DNA of 64,000 nucleotides, taken from Litoditis marina (Eukaryota; Nematoda; Chromadorea; Rhabditida; Rhabditidae). Under the pieces are notes generated by a model. It was not told the DNA's origin and made no database searches. It worked only from the letters and a program-made list of their open reading frames with translations. Of the stretch, positions 25,884 to 37,800 are shown piece after piece (the stretch's first letter is position 1; each line of letters starts with the position of its first letter). Position numbers and translations under genes: made by a program. The stretch spans positions 15,899,920-15,963,919 of the forward strand of contig OZ038435.1 in assembly GCA_964036275.1 (NCBI GenBank). The letters are read 5' to 3'.

Positions 25884-28800
25884 TCAAACCAACCTGATGA
25901 GGTCGTTGTTATATTGTACCGACGACACATAGGTTGGCTGTTCAAATGGAAACCTTCGCCTAAATTATTATTATTGTTTTCCGTCTCTTGGACGGAAATT
26001 TAGATGAAAAGTTCTGCCTCCAGTAGAGTTTTAACGAATATTTCAAAATAACAGGTATTCTAATGAAAACAGTCAAGTTTGCACAATCTGAATTCCCATT
26101 ACCAAGTTTTATATTCGGTTTTTGTGTGTTTCCGAATCTTTTGCTTCACAGAAATACCGGACCTACCTTTTCAAGATCACAATAGTTAGAGTTGTAATGC
26201 AAATAAGTCCGACCAGGACAAGAATATAGTGATAATAGTTGACGAGTGAGAAATTATTCAGCTCCTCCAATAGTTCTGTAAATTGTAACAAATCAAATTC
26301 ACCACTGCACAGGAAGTGATCATTTAGTCCACAGGCTTAATTTCTCATGTTCCATTGAGCATAATTGTTGTCGAATGGTTCGGTTTGGTTTCTAGCTCGA
26401 CTGTGATACGATTTTGATATCCTCAGACGCTATTATTCCATTTTGCGCGACTTGTACTTTTGCGGAACGTAAATTATTATTTTGGAAGGGTCTGAGTTTG
26501 TAAAATCTGCGTGTTCTATTTTGTTCGAAATCTGGTTTTCCACTAAATCCACCTGCTTTGTAGTGAACTATGAATCCTTTTCCAGTTACACTGTGGTCCG
26601 TTTTGAAATGAAGAGAAACAGTGTTGTTGTTCTCAATCAAAACTATTGGATCCACTTTGCGGCCAGCGAATCTGGAGAAAAGCTGATGTGTGGTACAAAA
26701 AATGGAAAAAATTGTAGTAGTAATAAATATATTATCAACCCTTCCTAATATTCTGATGAATGAATTTCGTATACTCTGAAAAACCGCTGCAACTTAAAAT
26801 ACCGTACTCGCCAATTTCGCAACTTAAAATACCGGGGTCAGCCAGATGTCGCCCGTACTGTTTGAAACTCATAAGGAGATGCAGGTTAACTCGACACCAG
26901 TATTCAAGCCTGCATCTTCTTCGGTATTTTGAGCTGCCAGCGTTCTCACAGAAGTTGGAAGTACGATAATCTCTGACATTATCATGACTTTGACACTTTT
27001 CTGTGCAATCTAATGGAAAAAATGTATCACAGAGTCAAAAGATACGATTGAAGCAGCGGTATTAGCGGATTGTTCTTGAACCTGACTCTAAGCTGCCTGA
27101 CCATTCCGCAATATAGTGCGTGCCAAATATATAAAATAACCGCCTCATGTGAGACACGAACCGTGCTCAAAAGTTTGGGCGGCGCGAAGGCTTACCACTA
27201 TACCAATTGGGCTTATTCCAGTAGCGTGAACGAATCGAATATATGGGTTCTTACACAGCGCAAAATGAGATATACAGTACACCCTCGCCTTTCTGTAAGC
27301 GACGACTATATGATCTAGCGTTTTCTTACAGATGTGCGTATGCGTAGAGATGAAGTGCTTGAAGAATGAAATCTCTTGAAAACTTGTTTTTTCCTTTGTT
27401 GAACTAATTTCACTGACTCATATAGCTTCTCAGAGTTCCAATCGAGAATTTCCAAGTGATCCGTGTAGGGTTCAGTTGCAAATTCGGAGATGTTCAGAAT
27501 GATTCCATAACTGGAACTAGTACGTCATAAAAGCAGTAGATTATCATTACCACACCAAATCTATTCTATGAGCTACGGTTCATATTGAGCGAGGCCACCT
27601 TTTAGTTTCTGGCAACTACATAATTCAAAAACTTTCCGGTTATAACTATAACGCTCTCTGCTGAAAAAACTTTTTTGTAGATTTTATTTGGTGATATGGC
27701 GAACACACGTTAGTCGACCTCAGTATTCACGTTGTTATTTTCACGTAAACGTGAGTTTGTCCTTTATCTTCAGTCCAGTTGTTTTCTAGTTCGTGTTTAA
27801 CCATAATTTTACTCACCCCTCCTCTGCCCTTATATTGTGTACACAGTCAAGATCATTGCAATAGTCATTTGGATAATTTGGAGACATTAGTTGATTCCAA
27901 TCGGAAGTCGCCTTATTTTCACGTAAATCACACGCACAATCTGAAGATTGGTTCATATCCAATTGTTAAAAAGACGACCATTCATAATTTCATGGAGTTC
28001 GTGGATATTTAATTTCAGAATACTTTTTAGTGAGAGTTGGATAAATTAAACATATCAAATATGACATGATAGTAGAAAAAAGTGATAGTGGATTAAGAAT
28101 CAATAAGGGAATTACTGAATAAATGGAAAATGTGTGTATAAGTCATTCACTTCGTTTGACCACATGGGTTTTTTAGAATAAGTAACATTCTGACTCATGA
28201 ATTTCGCTTCGTTTCTGAACAGTTCACCAACGTGTGATGGGAGTCCACGTGATGTTGATATAAGATGGTTTTCCAGTAGGATCCGGGTCCTCCATGTTCC
28301 TTTCGAACCGAAATTTCACAGTTGGACTGAGCGACAGACGCTCAAACTTTTTCGCGCCATCTTCATACGTGTACCTGCATAATTATGTTGTTACGTGCTA
28401 CCTAGTTCTCCATTCATTCTCAACGTTTCACAGTAACGCTCCCGTACGGTATCGAACTCATTGTTCTCTCATTTATACTGTGGTCCTCTCCAAACGTGTG
28501 GAACAGACTATATTTTCTGGTATTGCAAGTGATTTGGTTGCGAGTGTCGCAGCACAGTGTGTCAGAAACGCAGAATGAACCGTGCTGAGGTTACCATAGT
28601 TTACGTGCCCCAGGCGCGGTGAAATCGCCTCAAAAACGTCATGAGATACCTCATGAAAAACATTAGGCTAACTTCTCATGATATTATATTGATTACTGTG
28701 CTACAAGACCAAACACTCACGTTCAGGTCATACTAGCTAATTCTCATGAGAGAAATTTATATAAACTTCTCATGGGGTTGAATTGATTTCTGCGCCGCCA

Positions 28801-31800
28801 GCCAGCGGTTTCAAACCTCAGTCTCTGCTTGCCGCTGCTAACTTCAACGGAGTCGCCCTCCGTATTCAACTCGAGATTCAGCAGCATTCGTATCAGCTGA
28901 AACGGAGGACTATTCAGTTAACGACCGACTAATTACGCTTCTGAACTTTGTCTTCCCCATTCAAACGTGTTTCAGACGTTCTCCCGCCGGAGGAGTCGAA
29001 CTTTGCACAGATGATTTTTCTCTGGCCGAAACGTATTACGTTTCTATGTTTCGGTTCAAATAAGAAACGCAACATTTCTATCGAGTGTTTTAGCTATTGT
29101 GGTGTCATCACATTTCGGACAGGTGCTCGTCAGAAGGTGATAAAACACGTATGCTTGAGGAGTAATTTATTCATAAAAAATACATATTTTGTATAGTAAG
29201 TGCCGAATTTATAAATTTCCGTCTCTCGTTGGAATCGAACCTGCGAGCAAAAGAGTCGTCAGTCGTAGCAGGGCCGCTAACACTCGCTGCTAGAATACAC
29301 AACAGGCATGTTTTGGATTAGAGGAAATGTGTGCGTAAACTGCGGAAAATGAGATATACCGTACTTTTCCACTTTTCCGTTGGCAACGACTATAATGCAC
29401 AAACCTTTTACTGTTCTTGTAGAACACCTCACCTTGGAAGAATAGTAACTGGAGGGGATTTCATAAAGGCAACTCATATGCGTACAATGGGGTGGAATAG
29501 ACATGGCTATGGATCCTTCAGTACGTAGGCTTTTTGAAATTGAACACACGCAATCTGCAATCTAGACGTCGTCAAATCAACTATTTTCTCATTTTACCTC
29601 TGTTTCTTCTCTTTTCTGCTCTCGCTTCCTCAATCTTTCTTCTTCTCTCTCTTTTTTTTTCGCTCTCTCTGTTTCCGCCTTTTTTCTTCTTCTTTTTCTC
29701 TTTTGCTCTAAATTCCCCTCTTTAAAATTAAACCTCACCATGTTGCACTACAATCCTTCGCATAGTCATGTTATATCCGTGTTTCAACCTTTGATTCGAA
29801 GACGTGAACGTAGCTTTCAAAGTTTTACCCACAAAAGTTTGTTCGTGATCAGTATAGTCTCTCGCGTTGTATCTGAAAAATGGGAATGTAACATACCGAA
29901 TAGTTCATCTGTAGATATTAGTGTGCTCAGTAAAAGATGAACTCGATACCCAATTCCCCCCCCCCCCCCCCCTACCTGATTCAAGACGACTGTTTGGGTT
30001 TTCTTGGAGGGTTGAGTCCTCATTATTCAAAACCTCATAGTGGCACCCTCATAGTTGGCTCGAGTTGATAACCTAATTCAATTAGAGTTCGGTCTGACAC
30101 TTGAATGACCGCGTAGAAGTAAGACGGCTACCTTATAGATTGGGCGTCAACTTCGAATAACATTGAATCTGTGGCGGACCCGCTGCTCAAATAGTTGATA
30201 ATGACATCAAACGCTGCCAGCTGTTCTTTGGATTTGGCTGGTTCCAGCTCAAAAGTCTTCGAGCAACGGAAACTGGCGCAGAACTGGTTCGGGAATCCGG
30301 GAGAAGTCGACACGACAGAGTCATTTCCCTTCAGAAGAACAGACTCTGAATCGCAGTCACACGCTGTAAAAATACAATAAATTATACATCATCCACCGTG
30401 ACAGAATCTGAACCCCATGGAGATTGTAGTGGAAAGTCTTGTATGGCTATTGTCGCCATTTTGACAACACTCAGCACAAATTGAATGACGTGAAACGAAT
30501 CAATAGTGAACAGATATATTAAGTATTGAGGGCGCAGTTCAAAAAAAGCTATGGTGACTTTCCATAAAACCAAACAGGACCCAGTTTTCTAACATGAGAG
30601 AAGGATGAATGTGTTGCCTGTGAATGTACTGCTACTGGCACTTTCTTGTGCATTTATTTTGAGCCCGCTCCTGGACGTACATATCTAAGTTTGTTCACAG
30701 CTGATTTGAGGATAGGCGGGTATTGGAGATGAAAGTGGAAGAAGACCGGAAAGCAACATGGTTTTTCGTAAAGCTGCTGTATCCTACTTTTGATTGGACG
30801 CGTTGCGTGTCGCGCGGCATTTTCACGTGAATGTCACGTGGACGTCAACGTCAACCTCAAACTAACATACAACGTCAAACTAATATACTAGTTATTTGTG
30901 CTCTCTGATCTCAAACGTTTTGCGAAAAAAAAACCCACGATCGTGGTCCAGAGTATGATATTGGATGGTGGGAACATCATACGAAGTTCGATACGATGAT
31001 TTGTAAAGTAACTCCAGATCAATTGCGTTACCAGTAGATATCCACAGATGTTTAGAGTTCGAGTTTCTAGAAACGAGTTCAAATCAGGACGATTATGCAG
31101 ACCAATCCCGTGTCAACGGTCCTTTAAAACGCAATTTAGAAATGTATTGCAGTTTAAAGGACTGAAGCGTTGGGATTGGACCACATAATCGTCCTTCTTT
31201 AAGTAGCTGCGACGAGAAAAACAGCTTAGTTTTGGACGAAAACTGACAAATTTAACTATTGTTTTATTCACGAAGAATTTGATATATTATGGTTTATGAA
31301 TAATCGTAATCATTGAACTTCCTCCAATTCACAATGTATTTTCTCACACGGCTATATCTGTTTCTCCGCTCTCTCTGACCTCCACCACGTAGTCGCTATA
31401 TGGACGGGACATGTTGAGGACAATATGTTTCCCTTCTTCCGCTTCAATATGGTACACACAACCTTAATTTGTGTTGTAAAAATGTGAACAACCACCAACA
31501 GATTTTTACGGTTTTTTGAAAGACTTGTGAATCACTTGGCCCGCTGCCAAATTCTCGATTAGGGCGAGAAATATAGAAATGTTCTTTCCGTTTTATAATT
31601 AAGTCGCTATGTTAAGCATTCTTTCTGAAAGCAAAAATCTTGCAACAATACTTTTTTCTGTCTAGAATCGAGTAGTATCAAAATTAATTCAATCACCTGC
31701 TCTAAAAAGTGTTTTCTCCAATGGTAGAGTCATCGCGGCGGAGTTGCTTTGCAGAAAAGGATACGGACAGGCAGATTCTGAATTAGAGGCTTAACAGTAG

Positions 31801-34430
31801 TGACATGAACAAGTTGATGTTATATATGTTTTTCAAAGTCATTCGTTCCAATTTGGTTTTTGCGATCTCTGGGAATAAAGAGCAGTAGTCATTTGTATTG
31901 CCGAAACGTCGCCACAATGCATATTGCATCATACTACGTCGTGTACGGTTCAATCACCAAATATTGTCGTTGCTTGGTTTAAGCTCCATCAACAAAGTTG
32001 CTCTTCGAAATTCTGTAATGATGAAGTTAAGCGCACCGTTTGTTCTTGAAAACGTCAACTTGAAACCAGACGCGACATAACTGTGGTCCGTACTCATTTG
32101 GAAAAGTAGTCCCAATCCTTCTGAAACCCGGAAATGGCGACCAGCCAAACCAGAATTCTGGGACAATCTGCAAAAATGAGAACAATTTGGCAAATGTATC
32201 GAGAATAGCTCGAATTACTTAGGTGAACAAGGTTGGTAATAAGCACACTCTTAATGTCCATTTGTTTAGTTGTCGCACATAGAAAGGCTGTGGTATACTG
32301 TATACCTCGCATTGTGCTGTGTGAGCACATATTTCATTCAACTAGACAGGGCCACACACCGGTGATACCTAATGCCAAAAACACCCTTTGTAATACAACT
32401 GTAACCGACTAGTATCTTAGCAACTCAATATGGAGCTTATATGGAATTTTAATAATTGTGATTATTCAACAGAAAAATGCTCAAATGCCAACAATTATTT
32501 GATCAGTCCCTGTGAATTCAATCCAATTACCTGGCGAAAAATATTTTTTTCTGCGTGTTGTTGATATTTTCATATTCATGAATTGTCAGAAAATCATTGC
32601 CTTCTTCCATCGCAAATGATTCTATTTCAACGGAGATGCCCATATCTGGATGGGGTTCGATCTGAACGGAAGTTGTGAACGCGAAATGACACAGGATGAA
32701 ATAGAAAAAGTTCTAGATAGAATAGAGTTATAGTCGTCGCCAACGGAAAGGCGGAAGAGTACTGTACATCTCACATTCCGCTGTGTACGCAAATATGTCG
32801 TCGATTCGAAAGCTTTCCGGTTATGTCTAATAGCGCATTGGTTTGCGCCCTGCTACGAATCTTTTGCTCGCAGATTCGATTCCGGCAAAAAACAGAAGAT
32901 AATGAATTTGGGTACTCACTATAGAGATGTTAGCATACTGTTAGTCGATTGCACAGTCACGTGAAACATGTTAAACACAACTGAACTCAGGAACGGGCAA
33001 TGTCAAAGTGAACGATGCCTCATTAAAATGCTAACTGCACATGACCAGTTAATTTAGCTCTAGTATATACCACGCACATATCAGTCTGCAACTGTCGTTC
33101 ACGCTCATTGATTCATTGAAACTTAAAGTGCACTCAGAGATTAGATCACTTCGTCGACCAACTTTGAAAACATACAGGAATTCTGGTTGAATTCACCGTA
33201 TGCAGGCTGGAACCTGGCTAGAATGCGGTTAGAATCGAGCTAGCATCCGGCTACAATCCGGCTGGAATCCGGCTACAATCCGGCTTGTTTATCCTATCCT
33301 GCTTCTCTCGTTTTTTTGTATTCTGGCGGGTTGACGCACGTTGAAACGAAGAAAAAAACCAGGATGTTTTCGAATACCATTTGAGCTCTAGAATTCCAAC
33401 TCACTTCGTATGTGCAGTCCAAATTGTTACAGTAGTACCGTGGATAGTTTGGGCTTTTTATAACTCCTCGCTCAATTTCTTTTCCGTAGGTGAAATGGTC
33501 GCAGTCACAGTGAGAACCGACCACATATAATGCTAAAATGCGGCTAATTTCATAAGTAACCAGGTTTTCAGTTGGTTACGTGAGAAATAGAATAACTGGC
33601 TCACAGGGATCCGGTTAATGGCTGACCGTATACGATTCCAATTAAAGGAGAGCAGAACGGAACGAAAATTGAGGTACCCCGGGGTACCTAAACATGACAT
33701 TGCGCACGCCAAAACAGACTGAACCATGTGAACCATATGCGAATAAGGTTCGTTAGTTTGATTAAAAATGGTAAACATCATTTTCTCATGAGCAGCAATT
33801 CATCAGAACTATTCTTTCTGTTCTCCTTTCAATCATCAGTTACCCCCATTTCAAATAACCCCCACTTTGCGACCTGCTCTTACTATTTATCTTTTGTGAG
33901 AGATACGCGGTCACCATACGGCTAACACTCGGGAAATGGCTAACAAACAAGGTTTCAAGCCAGTTTATCATCAACCAGTTAACGGTTACCTTACGCAATT
34001 AACGGAACACTCGGCTGAACAGGAAATTCGCCAGTGAATTCGGACACCTCTGATTTTTGTGTGAAGTATAAAGTTCCTAGCTTTTGATATACTTTTGGGG
34101 TTTGAGTGAAGAAAAGTAACCGTAGGACATAGATAACCACATTATGAATTAGCATGGTTCAGAAATTCTCGAAATGATACTCTGTGGTAGTAGGAGTATA
34201 GGCGAAAAACTGATTTCTAATTTGTTTATTTTTCCGATATCAAAAACTCATTAAATTTTCAATCTGTGCCAGCTCTGAAAATTCGAAACGCATAGCGACA
34301 CTTGATGAAGCGATTCACAATTCAATAACACTTTTCTTTGCTGCTTTTTTTTTATATTCTTTTAACGGTTGTTATACAATCGGTTATTTAACTCACGAAA
34401 TGTGAATAAGAAGAGTAGAAACGGTCTCAT
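25884..34430 (-). CDS. Gene C: five-module CUB-like type I membrane protein (663 aa)
   Basis: Seventeen exons: 34430-34397, 33532-33405, 32661-32531, 32167-32037, 31789-31697, 31462-31348, 31066-30939, 30363-30132, 29872-29739, 29554-29433, 28896-28817, 28374-28232, 27940-27817, 27510-27418, 26671-26553, 26275-26167 and 25959-25884. Phases match throughout. MRPFLLFLFTFPLYVVGS is a signal peptide. Five CUB-like modules follow (about 18-141, 142-253, 254-375, 376-490 and 491-602), with SPNYPRYYC, CPYPFL, SPGFPNQFC, CVCS and SPNYPNDYC as landmarks. A helix VLVGLICITTLTIVI (about 620-635) and a 25-residue basic tail ending DLIRLV complete it. There is no Thr-rich stalk, unlike genes A and B. The MITE at 31085 lies 19 bp upstream of exon 7. 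Surface receptor or adhesion function is inferred from the architecture only. Confidence 0.88.
27112..27310 (-). mobile_element. tRNA-like repetitive element, family S, variant b (copy 5)
   Basis: TATAGTGCGTGCCAAAT at the left, AGCGACGACTATA at the right, with the same interior as the copy at 23331 (CGCCTCATGTGAGAC, AGTAGCGTGAACGAATCG). Intron of gene C. Confidence 0.78.
29192..29394 (-). mobile_element. tRNA-like repetitive element, family S (copy 6)
   Basis: TATAGTAAGTGCC at the left, GGCAACGACTATA at the right. The B-box-like complement GGAATCGAACCTGCGAGC is intact; the A-box region carries a small insertion. It lies in the intron between exons 10 and 11 of gene C and is absent from the equivalent intron of gene D. 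Confidence 0.75.
29575..29720. repeat. CT-rich tract in a gene C intron
   Basis: TTCTCTCTTTTTTTTTCGCTCT-type sequence between exons 9 and 10, in the same intron position as the CT tract of gene D. Confidence 0.85.
29957..29974. repeat. Poly-C run
   Basis: About 17 consecutive C in an intron of gene C. Likely length-unstable in sequencing. Confidence 0.95.
30735..30900. repeat. Dispersed repeat, second copy of the 2370-2480 segment
   Basis: Shares GTAAAGCTGCTGTATCC, TTTTGATT(A/G)GACGCG and GAATGTCACGTGGAC with 2370-2455 in the same orientation. Intron of gene C. Confidence 0.7.
31085..31202. mobile_element. Palindromic MITE, family M1 (copy 5)
   Basis: Left end slightly truncated (AGGACGATTATGCAGACC); right end ATAATCGTCCTTCTTTAAG intact. 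It lies in the intron just upstream of exon 7 of gene C. Confidence 0.85.
32729..32923 (+). mobile_element. tRNA-like repetitive element, family S (copy 7, opposite orientation)
   Basis: TATAGTCGTCGCCAACGG at the left and GGTACTCACTATA at the right. In plus orientation it shows TAGCGCATTGGTTTGCG (A-box-like) and AGATTCGATTCCGGC (B-box-like). It is the only plus-oriented copy in the window. Intron between exons 2 and 3 of gene C. Confidence 0.78.
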
Positions 34431-34891
34431 TTTGGAAAAATGGAAGTTTCTGTTTAGATTCAGTCTGTTAGTATTGAGTTTCAATTCGTTCCGCTTGCGG
34501 GTGGGCCGTGATAAACAATACGTATACCAGTGTTCCGGGATTTTTTATTCAAACTTATCACAACAAAAAGTAAAATTCTTCGCGCCCGGCGATCAAAGCG
34601 GGAAAAATAATATCTGTTGAATATACCTAACTGGCAAGGGTTTGAGCTCACCACACTTTTGTTTCTTTTCGTGAAAAAACTATCTCAAAATTTATTATCC
34701 GAATGAAGTTTTGAACTTCGAAATATAATTTATTGAACAAATTTATATTTAAAATTCCGTCATCCGTCACAGAGCGGCGCGGAAAACAACATGCTTTTAT
34801 GTAACTACAAAAGGTTGCAATATTAAAATGTTGAAACTATTGATCGATAAATATGTGAATGAAGAGCGACGTTGGAAGTAAAGTGAACTCA
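34431..34891. other. Intergenic region between genes B and C (461 bp)
   Basis: Contains two minus-strand AATAAA hexamers (34729-34734 and 34691-34696), plausible poly(A) signals of gene B about 160-200 bp after its stop, and then the likely promoter of gene C. Spacing is larger than usual for a nematode operon. No exon was seen. Confidence 0.6.
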
Positions 34892-37800
34892 TTATAATTG
34901 TAACCTCTCAAGCGTGCTCCTGGTCAAAGGTATGATAGAACTCTCGTAAAATGCCATCCATCATTTTTTATCTGTTCAATTTGAACTGACCTTACACGAT
35001 CCTCTGCAAAAAACACTGTTGGTATGTCAGGACGGTTCTTTCTCTGAAAAGCTCAGTTTTTAACTAGTAACCGCTACCGGTTTTCAAGCTGGTTAGGTCA
35101 GGATTTTTCTGTAGTTTGATTCTGGAGCGCACTGCAGGTTGGATACTCGTTTACAACTCTAATATCTGAAACTGTACAAATGATGAACAAATGATCTCAC
35201 CTTCACATACAGCAGTGCCCCAGCTACTGACACCGCAATCAGCAGTAGGGTGAAGGTAGAAATCAGAATACGTGAGACTGAGAAAGATGAAGAAGTTTCT
35301 TCTTCTGTGAGAAGTGCTTCTGTAAAAGAACTGGTCGGGCTCTGGGTCGTGGTAGAAATAGTCGTTTCTGTACTTGGCGAGGTTGTCGGCGGAGTTGTGA
35401 GCTCCGCGGGGACTGGTATCGATGACTTAGTAGCCGTTGTAGTTTGTACTTTGCTCAGCGCAGGCCAGTCAGCTCGATGAAGGAAAGTGGAGTCTGACCA
35501 TGGATCAGAGACTTTGAAAATGGTACCTGGAAAAAGTCAAGATTAGGTTGGGTTCGGACATTTTTTGAACTTGGATTTGGGGGCAAGGGGGCATGTACCA
35601 GTTTTGTTGAACAAGTTAACCTCTTCGGAAAACTGTTGGACTTGATGTGACTTTCATTCACGATTCCGCGACAACTCGTCTCCGCGCGTCGCGTGTGCGA
35701 CAACTCGTCCCCCATCATGCGACAACTCGTTTCCAATGTTTTATCACAAAACAAGCTAAAAACGAAGTTTCAAAGTGAAATGACACTTTGCAAAGTTTCC
35801 TACTTCATATTGAATACTAATTGACTATAAATACATTCGAAAAACTGAGTAAGGCGTCATTTATTTGAAAGAAAACGACAAATTTATGAAAATTGTGATA
35901 ATTGTAGCATAGTATGATTTATATTGGTTACTTTCAATTCTTTCTTCCTCCAAGGTTGCCTACAGCCTTTAGTATGAAATTTAATCCATTCACTATTGTA
36001 ATTTGTAAGTTTCAAGCTAATTTGAGCATTTTTTGAGATGGGGACGAGTTGTCGCATCTTCGGGGACGAGTTGTCGCACGCAACGCGGGGACGAGTTGTC
36101 CGTAAACGTTTATTCACAGTCTTCACAAATCTATAGTACTCTGTCATTCTCCGTGAGACAGGTTTTGTAGGCATATATTGAATGTTTCTCAAGACAATCT
36201 CTCATGAAAATTTGGAATTTTCTCTTCTCTATTGGAATTTGCCATTTTGAATAACACACTCATTCGCACGTCCATAAAAATGAACCGACCGGCGATGTAG
36301 TTGATTTTGAATCCCTTGCCGACGGTCTGTGCGTCAGATACAAATACGATGGTCATCAGATTCTTGGAGGAGGTGATGTGGTCGGGATTAGTTCTGGTCT
36401 GATTTCCATGATAGACTCTAAAAAGTGTATTTAACAATTATTCCATCCGTGTGTTATTGCACTAGAGAATATATTTGAATGTTTGTAGACGGACAGATAT
36501 AGTCAATAATGAGCAATTAGATATCGAGATATTAAAATTTGACCTGATTGAGCTGGCGTTTTCCGAAATTCCTTGTTTGGCACTACTTTGAGCCTACAGC
36601 CTACGGAATGGATAAAAATAAGCTTGGAAACAGAAAATTTCCTCCTTTTTCACGCAACGCAATTACTTCTTTGAAAATGGAATCAAACTGTGTTTCCAAT
36701 AGAAAACTCACGGTTGTATCAAATTCTCTCGCTTTTCTTCGCCACTGTAAATGTAAAGTTTGTCGCCGAATAGCTCAGTTTCGAAAAACGGGAAGTAGAT
36801 ATTGATTTTCTGCCTGAAGTGAAATGCTTGATTCAGAACTCTTACAAAGCATATCTGACATAGTCGTTTGCATCCCTACGTTGTATCAGCTTGTCAAGAA
36901 AACCTCTTTTTCTACCTGTCGCCAAAATCGCAGTATTTCCCAGATTACATTTCCAAAAACAAAACTTTGCCGTCAATATCTATTTTTATTTTGAACCGGG
37001 TTTGTTCAAGTGCATAGTGAAAGATAAACTCAAAAATCTTTTCAACTCTGAATTTTTTTAAATTTCCGGAATCAGCTTTTACTAAGCCCATGTAATATAA
37101 ATGCAAGCTTTCAAACAATTGTGATACGTCAGAAAACTGTTCAGCGCTTCACATCATACTGTAAAGGGTTGCAATGGAATGGAACAGACTATATCTCACC
37201 CTTCTCCCGCGCGTATTCTGTAAACGCAATGCATTTCGGTACAGTAGTTGTTTGGAAAATCGGGGGATAGAATTAGTTGCCACCAGTTTTGTGCGACAAA
37301 CTCAGTTGGACCACAGCGACAGACTGAAGAGAATAATTACATTGAAAGTTAACCATAACAACTTTACTGCATTTCAAATGAATCTCACCAATAATCTCAC
37401 CAATAGAGCTACGCACGAAACGTCTTGCTCATCTTGAGAACACTAATTATCTTCAACCTTCGTCCAACCTCAGCTTGCGAATGAAGTGAATGAAAGTAGC
37501 CAACATTTACGCAACTTTGTGATGTGAACTTCAGGAAAGACTTTTGAAAAAGACTAGAACGTAAACTAGACTCACATCCATCATAATCCCATGAAATTTG
37601 AAAACTTGAACTGGGTCCAGTATCATCCGTCAACCAAGATTCTCTCTTGTAGGTCAAATGGACAGAAGCAGTTTCCGTCAGGTAGTTAATTGCATGATGC
37701 TCATCGGATCGGGTGAACCTGAATAACTTGATCAAAATTTTCATCGAAATTTAGGCAGTAGACTATTTCAACAAACTCCTTGTTATGAATTGTTTCGTCG

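Noticed and set aside
28990..29100. Extra coding exon of gene C between exons 10 and 11 (and the equivalent at about 18890-19060 in D)
   Set aside because: Frames are open, but the 80-nt exon at 28896-28817 (18826-18747 in D) fits the phases and matches genes A and B without it.
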